A stretch of 60,828 bases of DNA. It comes from Enterococcus sp. GTDB lineage: Bacteria > Bacillota > Bacilli > Lactobacillales > Enterococcaceae. A program made the position numbers and the translations under genes. Every line of letters starts with the position of its first letter. The first letter of the stretch is position 1. Location: contig NZ_JALAHI010000073.1 of assembly GCF_022711995.1 (NCBI RefSeq), positions 1 through 60,828 on the forward strand, given 5' to 3'. The notes beneath the pieces were generated by a model. It saw only the letters and a program-made list of their open reading frames with translations, was not told the DNA's origin and ran no database searches. Below are positions 26,185-34,431 of this stretch, in pieces.

Positions 26185-27665
26185 CTTGTTCCTCCTAGGA
26201 AATCAATCTTTGATTGTTTTTTTGGTAAATGAAATTGTCCTGCTTGCTCAAATAACTCCCCCACTTGGAAAAGCACGTCTTCACGGCCTTTTGAGGCCAT
26301 AAACTGAATCCCCAATGGCAGGCCTTCCTCACTGATCGCTGTTGGTAGACTGATCGCTGGCTGTCCTGTTAGGTTCGCGAGTTGGGTATAGGGAGTCAGT
26401 GCCAAGCTTTTGTCGAACATCAGATAAATCAATTCCTCGGCAGCACTCATTGTTTGTCCTTCGATTGCTTGCAGTTCCCGACGAATCGGATCGCTTTGCA
26501 AATCCTCTTCAATCAATGGTGCTGTTTGTGCCGTTGTAGGAGTCAAGAACAGATCATAATCGGCAAACAACGTTTCCATCGTTACTGCCAATTGATCCCA
26601 ATGCTGTAAGGCATGGATATAGTCTGCAGCTGCTAATTTTTTACCATATTGATACAGTCCCCAAGTCATCAGCTCCATGTCTTTTTGCTCCACTGGTCGT
26701 TTCAGCAGTGCCTCGATCTCCACAAACATCGCCGCTGTCTCGCCGCCATTCATGCGATAATAGCTAGACATCATCCTTTGCCCATCCACAGGATAAGGAA
26801 TTTCGGTGACTTGATGTCCCTGATCTTCCAAAAATACAACCGCTTTCTTAACAGCGGAGACAGCAGTCTGCGAAACGGGGCTGCCCACTGGCGAATCCGT
26901 GGTGTAAGCTACCCGTAATGTCCGATTCTGGCTAGGCCCATGGTGTTTCCATTCGATCCTTGGTGCTTGATACGGCGCGGCTGGTTGGGATGTCCGTAAT
27001 CCATAAAATAAACTCTCCGTGTCTCTCATTGAAAGCGTCAATGCAAAATTGATCGAAGCCCCTTGCCAGCTGCGCCATTCTTGAGGACCTACTGGCATCG
27101 CGCCACGGGTTGGTTTTAAACCAATCAGTCCATTGAAAGAAGCTGGAATCCGGATGGAGCCTCCCCCGTCACTGGCCGCAGCCATCGGAAATAAGCCCGC
27201 TGCTACAACTGCCGCTGCACCCCCGCTGGATCCCCCTGCCGAATAGGCTGGCTGCCATGGGTTGCGAGTTGGCCCATACAATACTGGATCAGTGACATTT
27301 TTGAAACCAAATTCTGGGGCATTGGTCTGCCCGAGGGGAATCAATCCCAACTGTTCCAACCCATTGACAAATGAACTTGTCTCTTCTGCTTTTGCATTCG
27401 CAAACAATGCAGCTGCCGAAGTAGTCGGCCAGCCGGCTTTGCTCTGACCTAAAATTTTCAGTGGTATTGGTTGTCCACCGAATAAAGCCGTTTTTGCTTG
27501 CGGATTTTGTTCAAATTGCTGGATAGCTGCTTGCCGATCAAACGAAACCAGTGCATTCAACGTTGGATCAATCTGCTGAAGGTTGGCTTCAATCTGCGCG
27601 GTCAATTCTGAAAAACTGATTTTTCCCAGCGCTAACTGCTCTGCCCAATAGGTTGCATCCTGCAT
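26181..27665 (-). CDS. Amidase signature family protein
   Basis: A 494-residue amidase with the full signature: the catalytic lysine in PLKILG near residue 68, [15 protein letters not shown] near 145 and the nucleophile serine in DGGGSIRIP near 168. It hydrolyses an amide to acid and ammonia; the substrate is unknown. The frame opens seven codons upstream, but the GGTGGGAG ribosome binding site lies inside that extension, so ATG 27665 is used. It is first in a coupled operon with an amino-acid importer, suggesting it acts on the imported compound or its derivative. Confidence 0.9.
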   Translation of the reverse strand: MQDATYWAEQLALGKISFSELTAQIEANLQQIDPTLNALVSFDRQAAIQQFEQNPQAKTALFGGQPIPLKILGQSKAGWPTTSAAALFANAKAEETSSFVNGLEQLGLIPLGQTNAPEFGFKNVTDPVLYGPTRNPWQPAYSAGGSSGGAAAVVAAGLFPMAAASDGGGSIRIPASFNGLIGLKPTRGAMPVGPQEWRSWQGASINFALTLSMRDTESLFYGLRTSQPAAPYQAPRIEWKHHGPSQNRTLRVAYTTDSPVGSPVSQTAVSAVKKAVVFLEDQGHQVTEIPYPVDGQRMMSSYYRMNGGETAAMFVEIEALLKRPVEQKDMELMTWGLYQYGKKLAAADYIHALQHWDQLAVTMETLFADYDLFLTPTTAQTAPLIEEDLQSDPIRRELQAIEGQTMSAAEELIYLMFDKSLALTPYTQLANLTGQPAISLPTAISEEGLPLGIQFMASKGREDVLFQVGELFEQAGQFHLPKKQSKIDFLGGTR

Positions 27666-28012
27666 AAATCTCCCACCTTTCATCATAACAATTATAAAAT
27701 CTGTACCAAATCTAAAAAAAGCTTTTTAATTAACAACTAATATATCAAAAAGGGAAGTAAAACTCAACACAAATACAACAGAATAACAGACTGTATTATT
27801 CACTGGCGTTCTTTTTATGGGAGCGATTCCTATTTTCTAGCTTACTGGTTTTACCTCATACGAATTCAGCGCTGTCACAGCAGACAAAAAAGCGCAAAAA
27901 AACTGTGACATCCGTCAGAGAACAGTCTGCTCGCAAGCAGAAAAAGGTAACTTTCTCCCCTTTTCCTACTTGGATCATTCAATACTGACAGATGCCACAG
28001 GATGCTGATGTG
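27666..28012. other. Intergenic, no gene seen
   Basis: An AT-rich stretch between the amidase start and the oleate hydratase stop. It contains an 8-bp inverted repeat, TGTCACAG/CTGTGACA, at about 27872–27900 with a 20-base spacer, which is more like a binding site or a weak hairpin than a terminator. The amidase promoter should lie in the first 100 bp, but no convincing -10/-35 pair was identified. Confidence 0.4.
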
Positions 28013-29785
28013 TTAAATTAAATGATTTTCTTCAAGAATCTCACCGATATAGGTATCTTTTGTCTTCTTCACAAATCCTTCCACCAATTTACGTTCAATA
28101 AATGGCAATTCCATCTCCGTCAGTTTCTTTTTGTCGGATAGATAGTAAATCGCATTTGCCAAAGTCCGTAGATCATAGGCAGAAGCAAAGACTTCTGGGA
28201 CCCCTCGTTCGATGTCTAATAATTGATAGACAGCTTCCATCGCCGTGCGCACAGAATATTCAGTCGTAAAGACAGTATCCCGTTGCGTTTCAGCAAAGTT
28301 GCCAATGAAAGCAAGGTTACGGGAGCCATTTGGTATCACGAGTGGACGATCCCCAGGTTCTCGCAACATAAAGTAAGAGGTGATGAAAGGCATATAGACA
28401 GGAATCGCTGAACAAGATTCGCTGGAGATTCGTTGAATTTCATCTTCTGGAACCCCTAAATGATACAACAATTCTTGAACGATTTCTTGTCCGGAACAGT
28501 GTTCGATCGGTTTTTTGATATAATTCCCTGGCGTATTAGACAATAGTCCATAAACCCAAGTAACTGTTTGCTGATCGCCTTGCTCTTTGAAATGAGGTTG
28601 ACGATGGGTCGCAAAACTCATCATCCAATTGGAATCTTTGATAGTGACGATCCCACCGGTCACTACTCTTCCTGTCCGTAATTTTCGTTTGGTCAAACGA
28701 GAAATGTAAGGTTCGATATCAAAGTTTTGCCATGTGACTGTCGCCGATACAAACCAGCTTTCTGCAGGTAAATTGTCATAGAAAACTTCGGGACGACCAA
28801 ACTCAGGGGATTGTGCTGCCAAGTTTTTCCAAAGATTCCAACTGCCGCCCAACTCATGGGTAATAGGTGCTGGTGTATGGTGATCCCCTTCTGTTGAGCT
28901 TTCCGTAATCGAACCATTGGTCACAAAGACCAAATCATCGGGGGATAAAGTAATTTCTTGCGCCTTGCCATTTTTCATCAGTGTCATACTTTGCGCGATT
29001 TTCTCTCCCTCGGTCATCTTCACGTCAATATTCATGACTTTGGTTTCGTATTGGAAATCAACACCTTGTGCATCCAAATAAGCCAATAATGGTTTCACTA
29101 ACGATTCATATTGATTGTAACGAGTAAATTTCAATGCTGTGAAATCAGGCAATCCATCGATATGGTGAATGAATCTTAAAACATATCTTCGCATTTCGAT
29201 GGCAGAATGCCATTTTTCAAAAGCAAACATCGTACACCAATACAGCCAAAAGTTAGATTCAAAAAATTCATCTCCGAAAACATCCTCGATCCGTTTGCCA
29301 ACCAGCTGATCTTCTGAAGTCATAAATAGTTGGACCAACTCTTTTTGGGCTGCTGCTGATAAAGTAAATTCTCCATCATCTGCTGCTCGTTGGCCACGAT
29401 CATGAATGATCCGGCAATTGGATGAGTTTGGATCGTCATGATCCAACCAATAAAATTCATCTAAGACGGAGGCATCTTCCACTTCCAATGATGGAATCGA
29501 ACGGAATAAATCCCATAAACATTCAAAATGATTTTCCATTTCACGGCCGCCTCGAGTAACAAAGCCATCATGAGGAATAAATTTGCCGTCGAGTGAGCCG
29601 CCTGAAAGAGACAATTCCTCTAGCACATGGATTTTCTTTCCTTCCATGTGTCCGTCACGAATCAAAAAGACTGCTGCTGCTAATCCAGCTAATCCGCCAC
29701 CAACAATATAGGCCTGTTTCTTTTCGACATCTTTCGGTTTTCTGCTTCTTGCAAAAGCTTCATAATTTCCGTTTGTATATCTCAT
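28013..29785 (-). CDS. ohyA: Oleate hydratase
   Basis: FAD-dependent enzyme that hydrates oleic acid to 10-hydroxystearic acid, protecting against host fatty acids. The 590-residue product has the N-terminal FAD-binding motif IVGGGLAGLAAAVFLIRDG near residue 24 and the family segment GGSLDG with the RGGREMENHFECLWDLF stretch near residue 80–100. The frame is open 65 codons upstream, but AGGAGGGG lies 6 bases before the ATG at 29785. A promoter at 29816–29844 lies inside that extension, which also supports the shorter start. The gene is monocistronic. Confidence 0.94.
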   Translation of the reverse strand: MRYTNGNYEAFARSRKPKDVEKKQAYIVGGGLAGLAAAVFLIRDGHMEGKKIHVLEELSLSGGSLDGKFIPHDGFVTRGGREMENHFECLWDLFRSIPSLEVEDASVLDEFYWLDHDDPNSSNCRIIHDRGQRAADDGEFTLSAAAQKELVQLFMTSEDQLVGKRIEDVFGDEFFESNFWLYWCTMFAFEKWHSAIEMRRYVLRFIHHIDGLPDFTALKFTRYNQYESLVKPLLAYLDAQGVDFQYETKVMNIDVKMTEGEKIAQSMTLMKNGKAQEITLSPDDLVFVTNGSITESSTEGDHHTPAPITHELGGSWNLWKNLAAQSPEFGRPEVFYDNLPAESWFVSATVTWQNFDIEPYISRLTKRKLRTGRVVTGGIVTIKDSNWMMSFATHRQPHFKEQGDQQTVTWVYGLLSNTPGNYIKKPIEHCSGQEIVQELLYHLGVPEDEIQRISSESCSAIPVYMPFITSYFMLREPGDRPLVIPNGSRNLAFIGNFAETQRDTVFTTEYSVRTAMEAVYQLLDIERGVPEVFASAYDLRTLANAIYYLSDKKKLTEMELPFIERKLVEGFVKKTKDTYIGEILEENHLI

Positions 29786-30148
29786 ATGATCCCCTCCTAA
29801 TATTGGTACGAATCCATGGTAGCAGTATCTTCTATTTGTGACAAAAATAACAACCGCCATTTTTTGCCGTTTTGGACAAATCATCTTGTTTGTCCAAAAA
29901 ATCTGCCCCCTCCGCACCTCTCGTCTCACATGGAAAGGCTTTAAAAATTCTTGCAACAGGGCAGCAGAGTAACGATTCAACGAATCCAGCTTCTTGCGTG
30001 TCTTGCCGCAACTTCAACTTCCGTAAGCTCGTTTTTTTCTCTTGTCACACTAGTGATGGATCGTTTTGGGTTAGTGCCGCCAAGTGAAAATCAAAGAGCG
30101 GTAGATGGACTCGTGGAACGCGCAAAATGCCGCTTTGTTTTTCATCAG
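29786..30148. other. Intergenic upstream of oleate hydratase
   Basis: Apart from the oleate hydratase promoter at 29816–29844, I see no gene or clear structure. A reading frame that extends the oleate hydratase gene into this area has no supporting ribosome binding site. Confidence 0.4.
29816..29844 (-). promoter_or_regulatory. Promoter of oleate hydratase
   Basis: On the minus strand TTGTCA (29839–29844) and TACCAT (29816–29821) are 17 bp apart, about 25 bases before the ribosome binding site. Confidence 0.5.
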
Positions 30149-30973
30149 TCAGCTACGGCCAATCTGCATGCGTTCCGATGTATCGATTTTCAACAAACTG
30201 CAAATCAATGGCGCTACTTCCAGTTGATTCATCTTTTCGATTCCACAGTCTGGCGGAAAAATATCTGAAAAAATGTACAGCGGTACTTCCCGTTGGGCTG
30301 CGGTACTCCCACCATGCAAGCCATATTCATCCATCCCATGGCTGGCAGTCACCAGCACCTGATAACCTGCAGCTAACCAATCCTGCAGATAGACACCGAT
30401 CAATTGATCGGCTTGGCTAACTGACTGCCGATATTCTTTTGAATTAGATGTGTACCGATGCCCTGTTTCAGCGATATTCCTTGCTTGAATCAGCAACAAA
30501 TGCGGCTGGTAGGTACGCAATAAAAAATGACCATCAGCAAACACATGAGAATCCGGATACTGATTGTCATTGTAAAAGATCCCATGCTGAATCCCCTTTT
30601 GCGGATCATGCTGGATGCGGTCTCTTTTCATTTCATACGGGGCTTGATTAAATAATTCGCTTTGCCAATAATGGGCAGCGGCTGCCGTTATGCCACCTGC
30701 GGTTTTAACCAGATCAAAAAGCGAGCGTTCTTTAGAAAGTCGGATATCTGCGTTAGCCAAAATACCATTTCGGTAACTGGGGACTCCCGTAGCCAGCACT
30801 TCATCCAATGCCCGTGAACTGCTAGGCATCTCCGCAAGAACTTTGATCAATTGGGCTTGCTTGTAATCCACATAATGGTTCAAAACACCCATTTGTTCCA
30901 TCGCTATATCGTAGCGACAGCCATCCAAAACCAGCAAAAGCAGCTTCTCAGTCATCTGTGTTTTAGCTGGCAT
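30149..30973 (-). CDS. Alkaline phosphatase superfamily protein
   Basis: A 274-residue protein of the alkaline phosphatase/phosphodiesterase superfamily. LLLVLDGCRYD near residue 12 supplies the first metal ligand, ASSR-like SSSRALDEVL near 52 could hold the nucleophile, and TASHGMDEYGLHGG near 210–223 supplies metal-binding His and Asp residues. It is shorter than most members and has no signal peptide, so it is probably cytoplasmic. The substrate is unknown. GGAGG lies 6 bases before the ATG. It stands alone between oleate hydratase and a long non-coding stretch. Confidence 0.72.
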   Translation of the reverse strand: MPAKTQMTEKLLLLVLDGCRYDIAMEQMGVLNHYVDYKQAQLIKVLAEMPSSSRALDEVLATGVPSYRNGILANADIRLSKERSLFDLVKTAGGITAAAAHYWQSELFNQAPYEMKRDRIQHDPQKGIQHGIFYNDNQYPDSHVFADGHFLLRTYQPHLLLIQARNIAETGHRYTSNSKEYRQSVSQADQLIGVYLQDWLAAGYQVLVTASHGMDEYGLHGGSTAAQREVPLYIFSDIFPPDCGIEKMNQLEVAPLICSLLKIDTSERMQIGRS

Positions 30974-31418
30974 ACTCCCCCTCCACTGCTTCTTTCCTCT
31001 TCCACCCTCGACTTCGTTTGACTAATCTCTACCGCACCAATCGCCATTTTTCTGATTGGCAACTCTAATTGTTCGTGGTTCATGCTCTCACCTCACTAAT
31101 TCATTATCTCCATCCTATCAAGTGGTCGTTAACATCTAGTAAGCGTTCTGAAAATTTCCTGTTAAGTTGGTAAATTTTTCCCCAGTCCTTAATGCTAGGC
31201 GAGTAAGAAAAGTATCAAAAAAAGCATCCTTCCGATGCCTTGTCTCAAAAAAATATTCACTTTTGAACGCATGGATCTTCCTAGCGATTGTCCTTCCAGC
31301 AAAGATAGTTGACTTGCCTGTTTTCAACATTATTGACGAAAATTAGGTATTTTTGTTATCTTTTATTGATTATATAATGAAATACTTACTTTTTTTCATT
31401 AAATTTGGAAACGTTCCC

Positions 31419-31447
31419 TTGATTTATACCCGTGCTTTCTATAAAAT
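31419..31447 (+). promoter_or_regulatory. Promoter for a plus-strand small RNA
   Basis: TTGATT (31419–31424) and TAAAAT (31442–31447) are 17 bp apart. There is no gene downstream on this strand, only a structured region and a terminator at 31655–31687. Confidence 0.5.
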
Positions 31448-31453
31448 AAAAGC

Positions 31454-31687
31454 GAATAGAAACCAAAAAAAGGCACCCCATCCCTTAGCGGCAACTAAGG
31501 AATAGGGCCTTGATTTGTCAGCTGTAACTGACCATCAAGTTTGCCATAGTCAATGCAGTACATCAACGTGTTTATTGTACCCAATTTTTGGGGTGATTTC
31601 TACCTCTTTTTAGGTAAATCAGCACGCTTGGTCTGCTTATTTCGCTATGACAAAGGTATTGGGCAGGATCGTCCGATACCTCTTTTT
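31454..31687 (+). ncRNA. Candidate plus-strand small RNA (~230 nt)
   Basis: Bounded by the promoter at 31419–31447 and a terminator in which GGTAT pairs with ATACC (31655–31680), followed by CTTTTT. Inside are a CTTAG/CTAAG stem near 31484–31500 and a TGATTTCTACCT/AGGTAAATCA hairpin near 31594–31620. A 54-codon frame starting at ATG 31553 reads through it but has no ribosome binding site. It overlaps the opposite-strand candidate at 31465–31567 completely. The existence of the transcript is inferred only. Confidence 0.35.
31465..31567 (-). ncRNA. Candidate minus-strand antisense RNA, type I antitoxin-like (~100 nt)
   Basis: On the minus strand a TACAAT -10 box (31574–31579) precedes a ~100-base segment with a CTTGATGGTCAG/CTGACAAATCAAG hairpin (31511–31541) and a strong terminator in which GGC…CCTTAG pairs with CTAAGG…GCC before seven T. 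The layout (short leader, CAGTTACAGCTGAC hairpin, large terminator) resembles antitoxin RNAs of enterococcal and lactobacillar holin-like type I systems as I remember them. No intact toxin frame with a ribosome binding site was found on the opposite strand. Confidence 0.35.
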
Positions 31688-31852
31688 ATATATCCTTTTT
31701 TAAATTTGGGCGCTTAGCGAACAGATGTAAGTTGGCCCGCTCGATCCTGCCCCCTTTTTCCGGCGACGTTTCCTGATTATCTTCCAAGGGGGAGTGAGGA
31801 TAGTCAGCGTGAACGTCGCTATCCAGACAAAGGTTGCCTCGGTTTCTATTCC

Positions 31853-31893
31853 ATAAAAAAACAATCGATCATTTGACCGATTGTTTTTTTGTC
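31853..31893. terminator. Bidirectional terminator after popT
   Basis: AAAAAAACAATCG pairs with CGATTGTTTTTTT around a 10-base loop. It begins 10 bases after the stop codon of the minus-strand DUF368 gene. Confidence 0.85.
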
Positions 31894-31902
31894 CCGCAGA
31901 AA

Positions 31903-32742
31903 TTATTTGTATTTTTCCTCTAATTGACTCATCCAAGCCCCTAGCCAGTACCCTAAAGCAAACAGAATCACACCGATGACTGCTGTCAGCCAAGTAAATC
32001 CACTATAATCGGCAACTGGCGGCAACACGATCAGCACCGTTGATGCCGTCACGATCCCTAAAATAAAATGATAGACTTTTGAATGAAAGTGTTCCAAGAG
32101 CCATTCCATCAATTTTGAGAACAGCAGCATCACCAGTAATCCGCCAATTGCAATCGGCAAGAAAACACCTAAAATATCGAAGCTTTTGAAGCCTTTGAGC
32201 ATAGGATCATAGAGACCTAAAACCAGCAGTAAATTGGAAGGACTTAAACCAGGTACCAATACACCTAGCGCAATCAATCCACCTGCTACAACAAACCCTA
32301 AGAAGTTTGCTGGGATCGTTCCTAAAATGTCTCCCATGAAGTACAAAAATAAAAAGCCGATGATCATCGTACCAAAGAACCAAAGGATATCCCCCGTGGT
32401 CCGTTTGCTTTTAAGGGTTGATTCTTTTGCCAATGCAGGCAATGTACCAATGATTGCGCCGGCAAATCCCCATAAGACGATGATTTGATAATTTTGGAGC
32501 AACCATTCTAACGGTTTTGATAGAAGGCCGATCCCCACGATCCCACCGATTCCTACCGGTAAGAAAAAGAGCAGATTCTCTTTAAAGTTTTTCGTTAAAT
32601 GGGCCATGAAGCGCAACATACGCTCATAAATACCCAGAATAGCGGCGAGAACCCCTCCAGATACCCCTGGCAGGATAAATCCTAACGCGATAACGACTCC
32701 TTTTAAAAAACGTGATAATATACTTTCTGTTTTTTGTTCCAT
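31903..32742 (-). CDS. popT: DUF368 membrane protein, probable undecaprenyl phosphate translocase PopT
   Basis: A 279-residue polytopic membrane protein of the DUF368 family, with about eight hydrophobic segments. Two pseudo-repeated signatures, GFILPGVSGGVLA near residue 21 and GVLVPGLSPSNLLLVLGLYD near 160–180, are diagnostic. DUF368 proteins (PopT) recycle undecaprenyl phosphate across the membrane for cell-wall synthesis; this function is taken from the family. AAGGAG precedes the ATG. The gene is monocistronic, with a strong terminator. Confidence 0.88.
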   Translation of the reverse strand: MEQKTESILSRFLKGVVIALGFILPGVSGGVLAAILGIYERMLRFMAHLTKNFKENLLFFLPVGIGGIVGIGLLSKPLEWLLQNYQIIVLWGFAGAIIGTLPALAKESTLKSKRTTGDILWFFGTMIIGFLFLYFMGDILGTIPANFLGFVVAGGLIALGVLVPGLSPSNLLLVLGLYDPMLKGFKSFDILGVFLPIAIGGLLVMLLFSKLMEWLLEHFHSKVYHFILGIVTASTVLIVLPPVADYSGFTWLTAVIGVILFALGYWLGAWMSQLEEKYK

Positions 32743-32930
32743 CCTTGTCTCCTTAATCTTTCACAGTAAAAGCTATTTTTCATTGCATCATTTATTACTA
32801 TACTGGAAGGGGTGAAAATTGAAAAGAGATTTCCATCTTAGACGGTCTTTTTTCTTGGCTTCTGGACCAAGCTCTTCCGCCAGAACCCATGGTTCTCATA
32901 TCTTTCAAGATCAAAAGGATCAGCGGTTTT

Positions 32931-33437
32931 TCACAGCGGTTTTTCCATCAAATAATCCGTCTGCTCATCGTCTCCCATAAAGAAAGAGTGACTGCCTACT
33001 CGCTGAAAGCCCATCTTATGATAAAAAGCCAAGGCATTCTCATTGTGTTCCCAAACCCCTAACCACAGGGACGTCTTTTGCTTTGATCTAGCAACTTCCT
33101 CTGCATAGGTCAGTAATTGCTGCCCATAACCACGGCGTTTGTACTCACTGCGAATATAGATACGCTCGATTTCAAGACCCTCTGGGGCAATTGTTTCTGT
33201 TTGAGCGGTCCCCCAATTAAGTTTGAGATACCCTGCAACAGCCTCTTCATTTAAAAAGAAAAAAGCAGACTGAGGATTGTTCAGTTCTTTTGCTAATTTT
33301 TCTGGTTGATAGGCAGCATCTAAATAAGCCCGCATGTTTGCTTCCGTATTAAAAGGCGCAAATGTGTCCTGGTAGGTTTCAATACTAATGGCTCTCAATG
33401 TCGCAAGATCAACCGGTGTACATTGGATTATTTCCAT
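32931..33437 (-). CDS. GNAT family N-acetyltransferase
   Basis: A 168-residue GCN5-type acetyltransferase. The acetyl-CoA binding motif appears as RSEYKRRGYGQQLLTYAEE near residue 94–112, with LGVWEHNENALAFYHKMGFQ near 127–146. This layout resembles spermine/spermidine- or diamine-acetylating GNATs, but the substrate cannot be named. The ATG at 33437 is chosen over one three codons earlier because GGAAG lies 8 bases before it. A tandem duplication of ACAGCGGTTTTTC (about 32924–32949) spans the stop codon. Confidence 0.88.
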   Translation of the reverse strand: MEIIQCTPVDLATLRAISIETYQDTFAPFNTEANMRAYLDAAYQPEKLAKELNNPQSAFFFLNEEAVAGYLKLNWGTAQTETIAPEGLEIERIYIRSEYKRRGYGQQLLTYAEEVARSKQKTSLWLGVWEHNENALAFYHKMGFQRVGSHSFFMGDDEQTDYLMEKPL

Positions 33438-33503
33438 GATAAACACTTCCTTCGCTACTTTTCGTTTCGTTCTATTGTGGCATAATTCATAGCCAAAGAC
33501 AAC

Positions 33504-33567
33504 AAAAAATCCTTCGTCAGCAGCACCTAGTCAACGGTCACTAGGCCCCTGCATAACGAAGGATTTG
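33504..33567 (-). terminator. Terminator of the GT32 gene
   Basis: AATCCTTCGT pairs with ACGAAGGATT, with inner GCAG/CTGC and CCTAGT/ACTAGG pairs, and on the minus strand six T residues follow. It begins 17 bases after the glycosyltransferase stop. Confidence 0.85.
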
Positions 33568-33583
33568 TTCTGAAAAGATCGGC

Positions 33584-34210
33584 TTATAACCACGAGCCGG
33601 AAAATTGATGGATCACCATTGTAGAAGGATCCTCCTCAACTTCGCCAGTGATATAGCTTTTTGGTGAGAAAGTCATTTGTGGAAAAATTTCCACGCCTTT
33701 CACCGTTTGACGTTGATTGTTCAGCTGTAGACCATATTCCTGAAGCAATTCGGTGACTCGAATCACATTGGTCACCACGTCTTCCGTTTTTTCTGCACGC
33801 ACAAATTCACGATCATCATAGTCATGATACCATTCCTCCATGAACGGATGGTGAGGCACAGCACCAATGATGCCAGTGGAAATTTTTGTTTCAATTTCAA
33901 ATCCCATAAATGCCTCATAATTTAATAGGTCATCTAACGGTTTCACTACTTCGACATCGGTGTCCATATAAATACCACCCTCTGTCACTAACGCATACAG
34001 GCGAACAACATCTGAAACAAAGGCCCATTCTTCCTGCTCATAGGCTTCTTGCAAGTATGAACCAAATTTTGAAAGATCGATCGTTGATTCATCCCAGCGT
34101 TTGATTTCATAGTCAGGGCAAAATTTACGCCAAGTTTCGATATACTTCTCTTCGCTTTCCCCTAATTCATTGCCTCCGAACCAACAATAATGAATGATTT
34201 TTGGAATCAT
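33584..34210 (-). CDS. GT32-type glycosyltransferase
   Basis: A 208-residue glycosyltransferase of the OCH1/GT32 (DXD sugar-binding) type. The N-terminus IPKIIHYCWFGG is diagnostic, and EGGIYMDTDVEVVKPL near residues 80–96 holds the DxD metal/nucleotide-sugar motif. It probably transfers a hexose to a cell-surface glycan. AAGGAG lies 8 bases before the ATG. It stands alone rather than in a capsule or wall-polysaccharide cluster, so its acceptor is unknown. Confidence 0.88.
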   Translation of the reverse strand: MIPKIIHYCWFGGNELGESEEKYIETWRKFCPDYEIKRWDESTIDLSKFGSYLQEAYEQEEWAFVSDVVRLYALVTEGGIYMDTDVEVVKPLDDLLNYEAFMGFEIETKISTGIIGAVPHHPFMEEWYHDYDDREFVRAEKTEDVVTNVIRVTELLQEYGLQLNNQRQTVKGVEIFPQMTFSPKSYITGEVEEDPSTMVIHQFSGSWL

Positions 34211-34354
34211 TTTACCCGCTCCTTTTTTATGACGTTAATTTAAGTGTACAGGGTTCGCTTCACTTTTCAAAATCATATACATTCTATGAATGAAAAAAAA
34301 GTAATCCGCCTATCTCACCGCCAGCCTTCCCTAGAGGAAAGACAAGTGCCAAAC

Positions 34355-34420
34355 AAAAAAATCCGCGGTCCCTGCTACCTTTTACACTTCTAGTTGTAGG
34401 CAGCAGGGTTCGGATTTTTT
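34355..34420 (-). terminator. Terminator of the lactate oxidase gene
   Basis: On the minus strand AAAAATCCG…CCCTGCTGCC pairs with GGTAGCAGGG…CGGATTTTT, followed by further T. It begins about 12 bases after the stop codon. Confidence 0.85.
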
Positions 34421-34431
34421 AGTCAAGTTTT

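Larger units (their letters stand above)
30974..31902. other. Long non-coding region with candidate small RNAs
   Basis: About 930 bp without a convincing gene. A 64-codon minus-strand frame at 31136–31330 and a 97-codon minus-strand frame at 31700–31993 lack ribosome binding sites. The region does hold structured elements: a short minus-strand hairpin with seven T at 31208–31227 or so, the overlapping small-RNA candidates at 31454–31687 and 31465–31567, an inverted repeat GGGCAGGATCG/CGATCCTGCCC (31660–31670 and 31742–31752), and the terminator at 31853–31893. Confidence 0.5.

Noticed and set aside
27872-27900. 8-bp inverted repeat TGTCACAG/CTGTGACA as an operator
   Set aside because: Too short to assign; no matching regulator nearby, and it is downstream of the oleate hydratase gene rather than in a promoter.
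29786-29980. 65-codon N-terminal extension of oleate hydratase
   Set aside because: Ribosome binding site and promoter both favour the internal ATG at 29785.
31136-31330. 64-codon minus-strand open frame
   Set aside because: No ribosome binding site, no recognisable family, and it overlaps a hairpin. Treated as chance.
31378-31512. Plus-strand frame of about 43 codons beginning MKYLLFFIKFG, a possible type I toxin
   Set aside because: No ribosome binding site upstream, and the C-terminal part runs through the antisense RNA terminator. Kept only as a reason for looking at the small-RNA locus.
32924-32949. Tandem 13-bp duplication at the end of the GNAT gene
   Set aside because: A small local duplication spanning the stop codon; it changes no domain and has no clear function.
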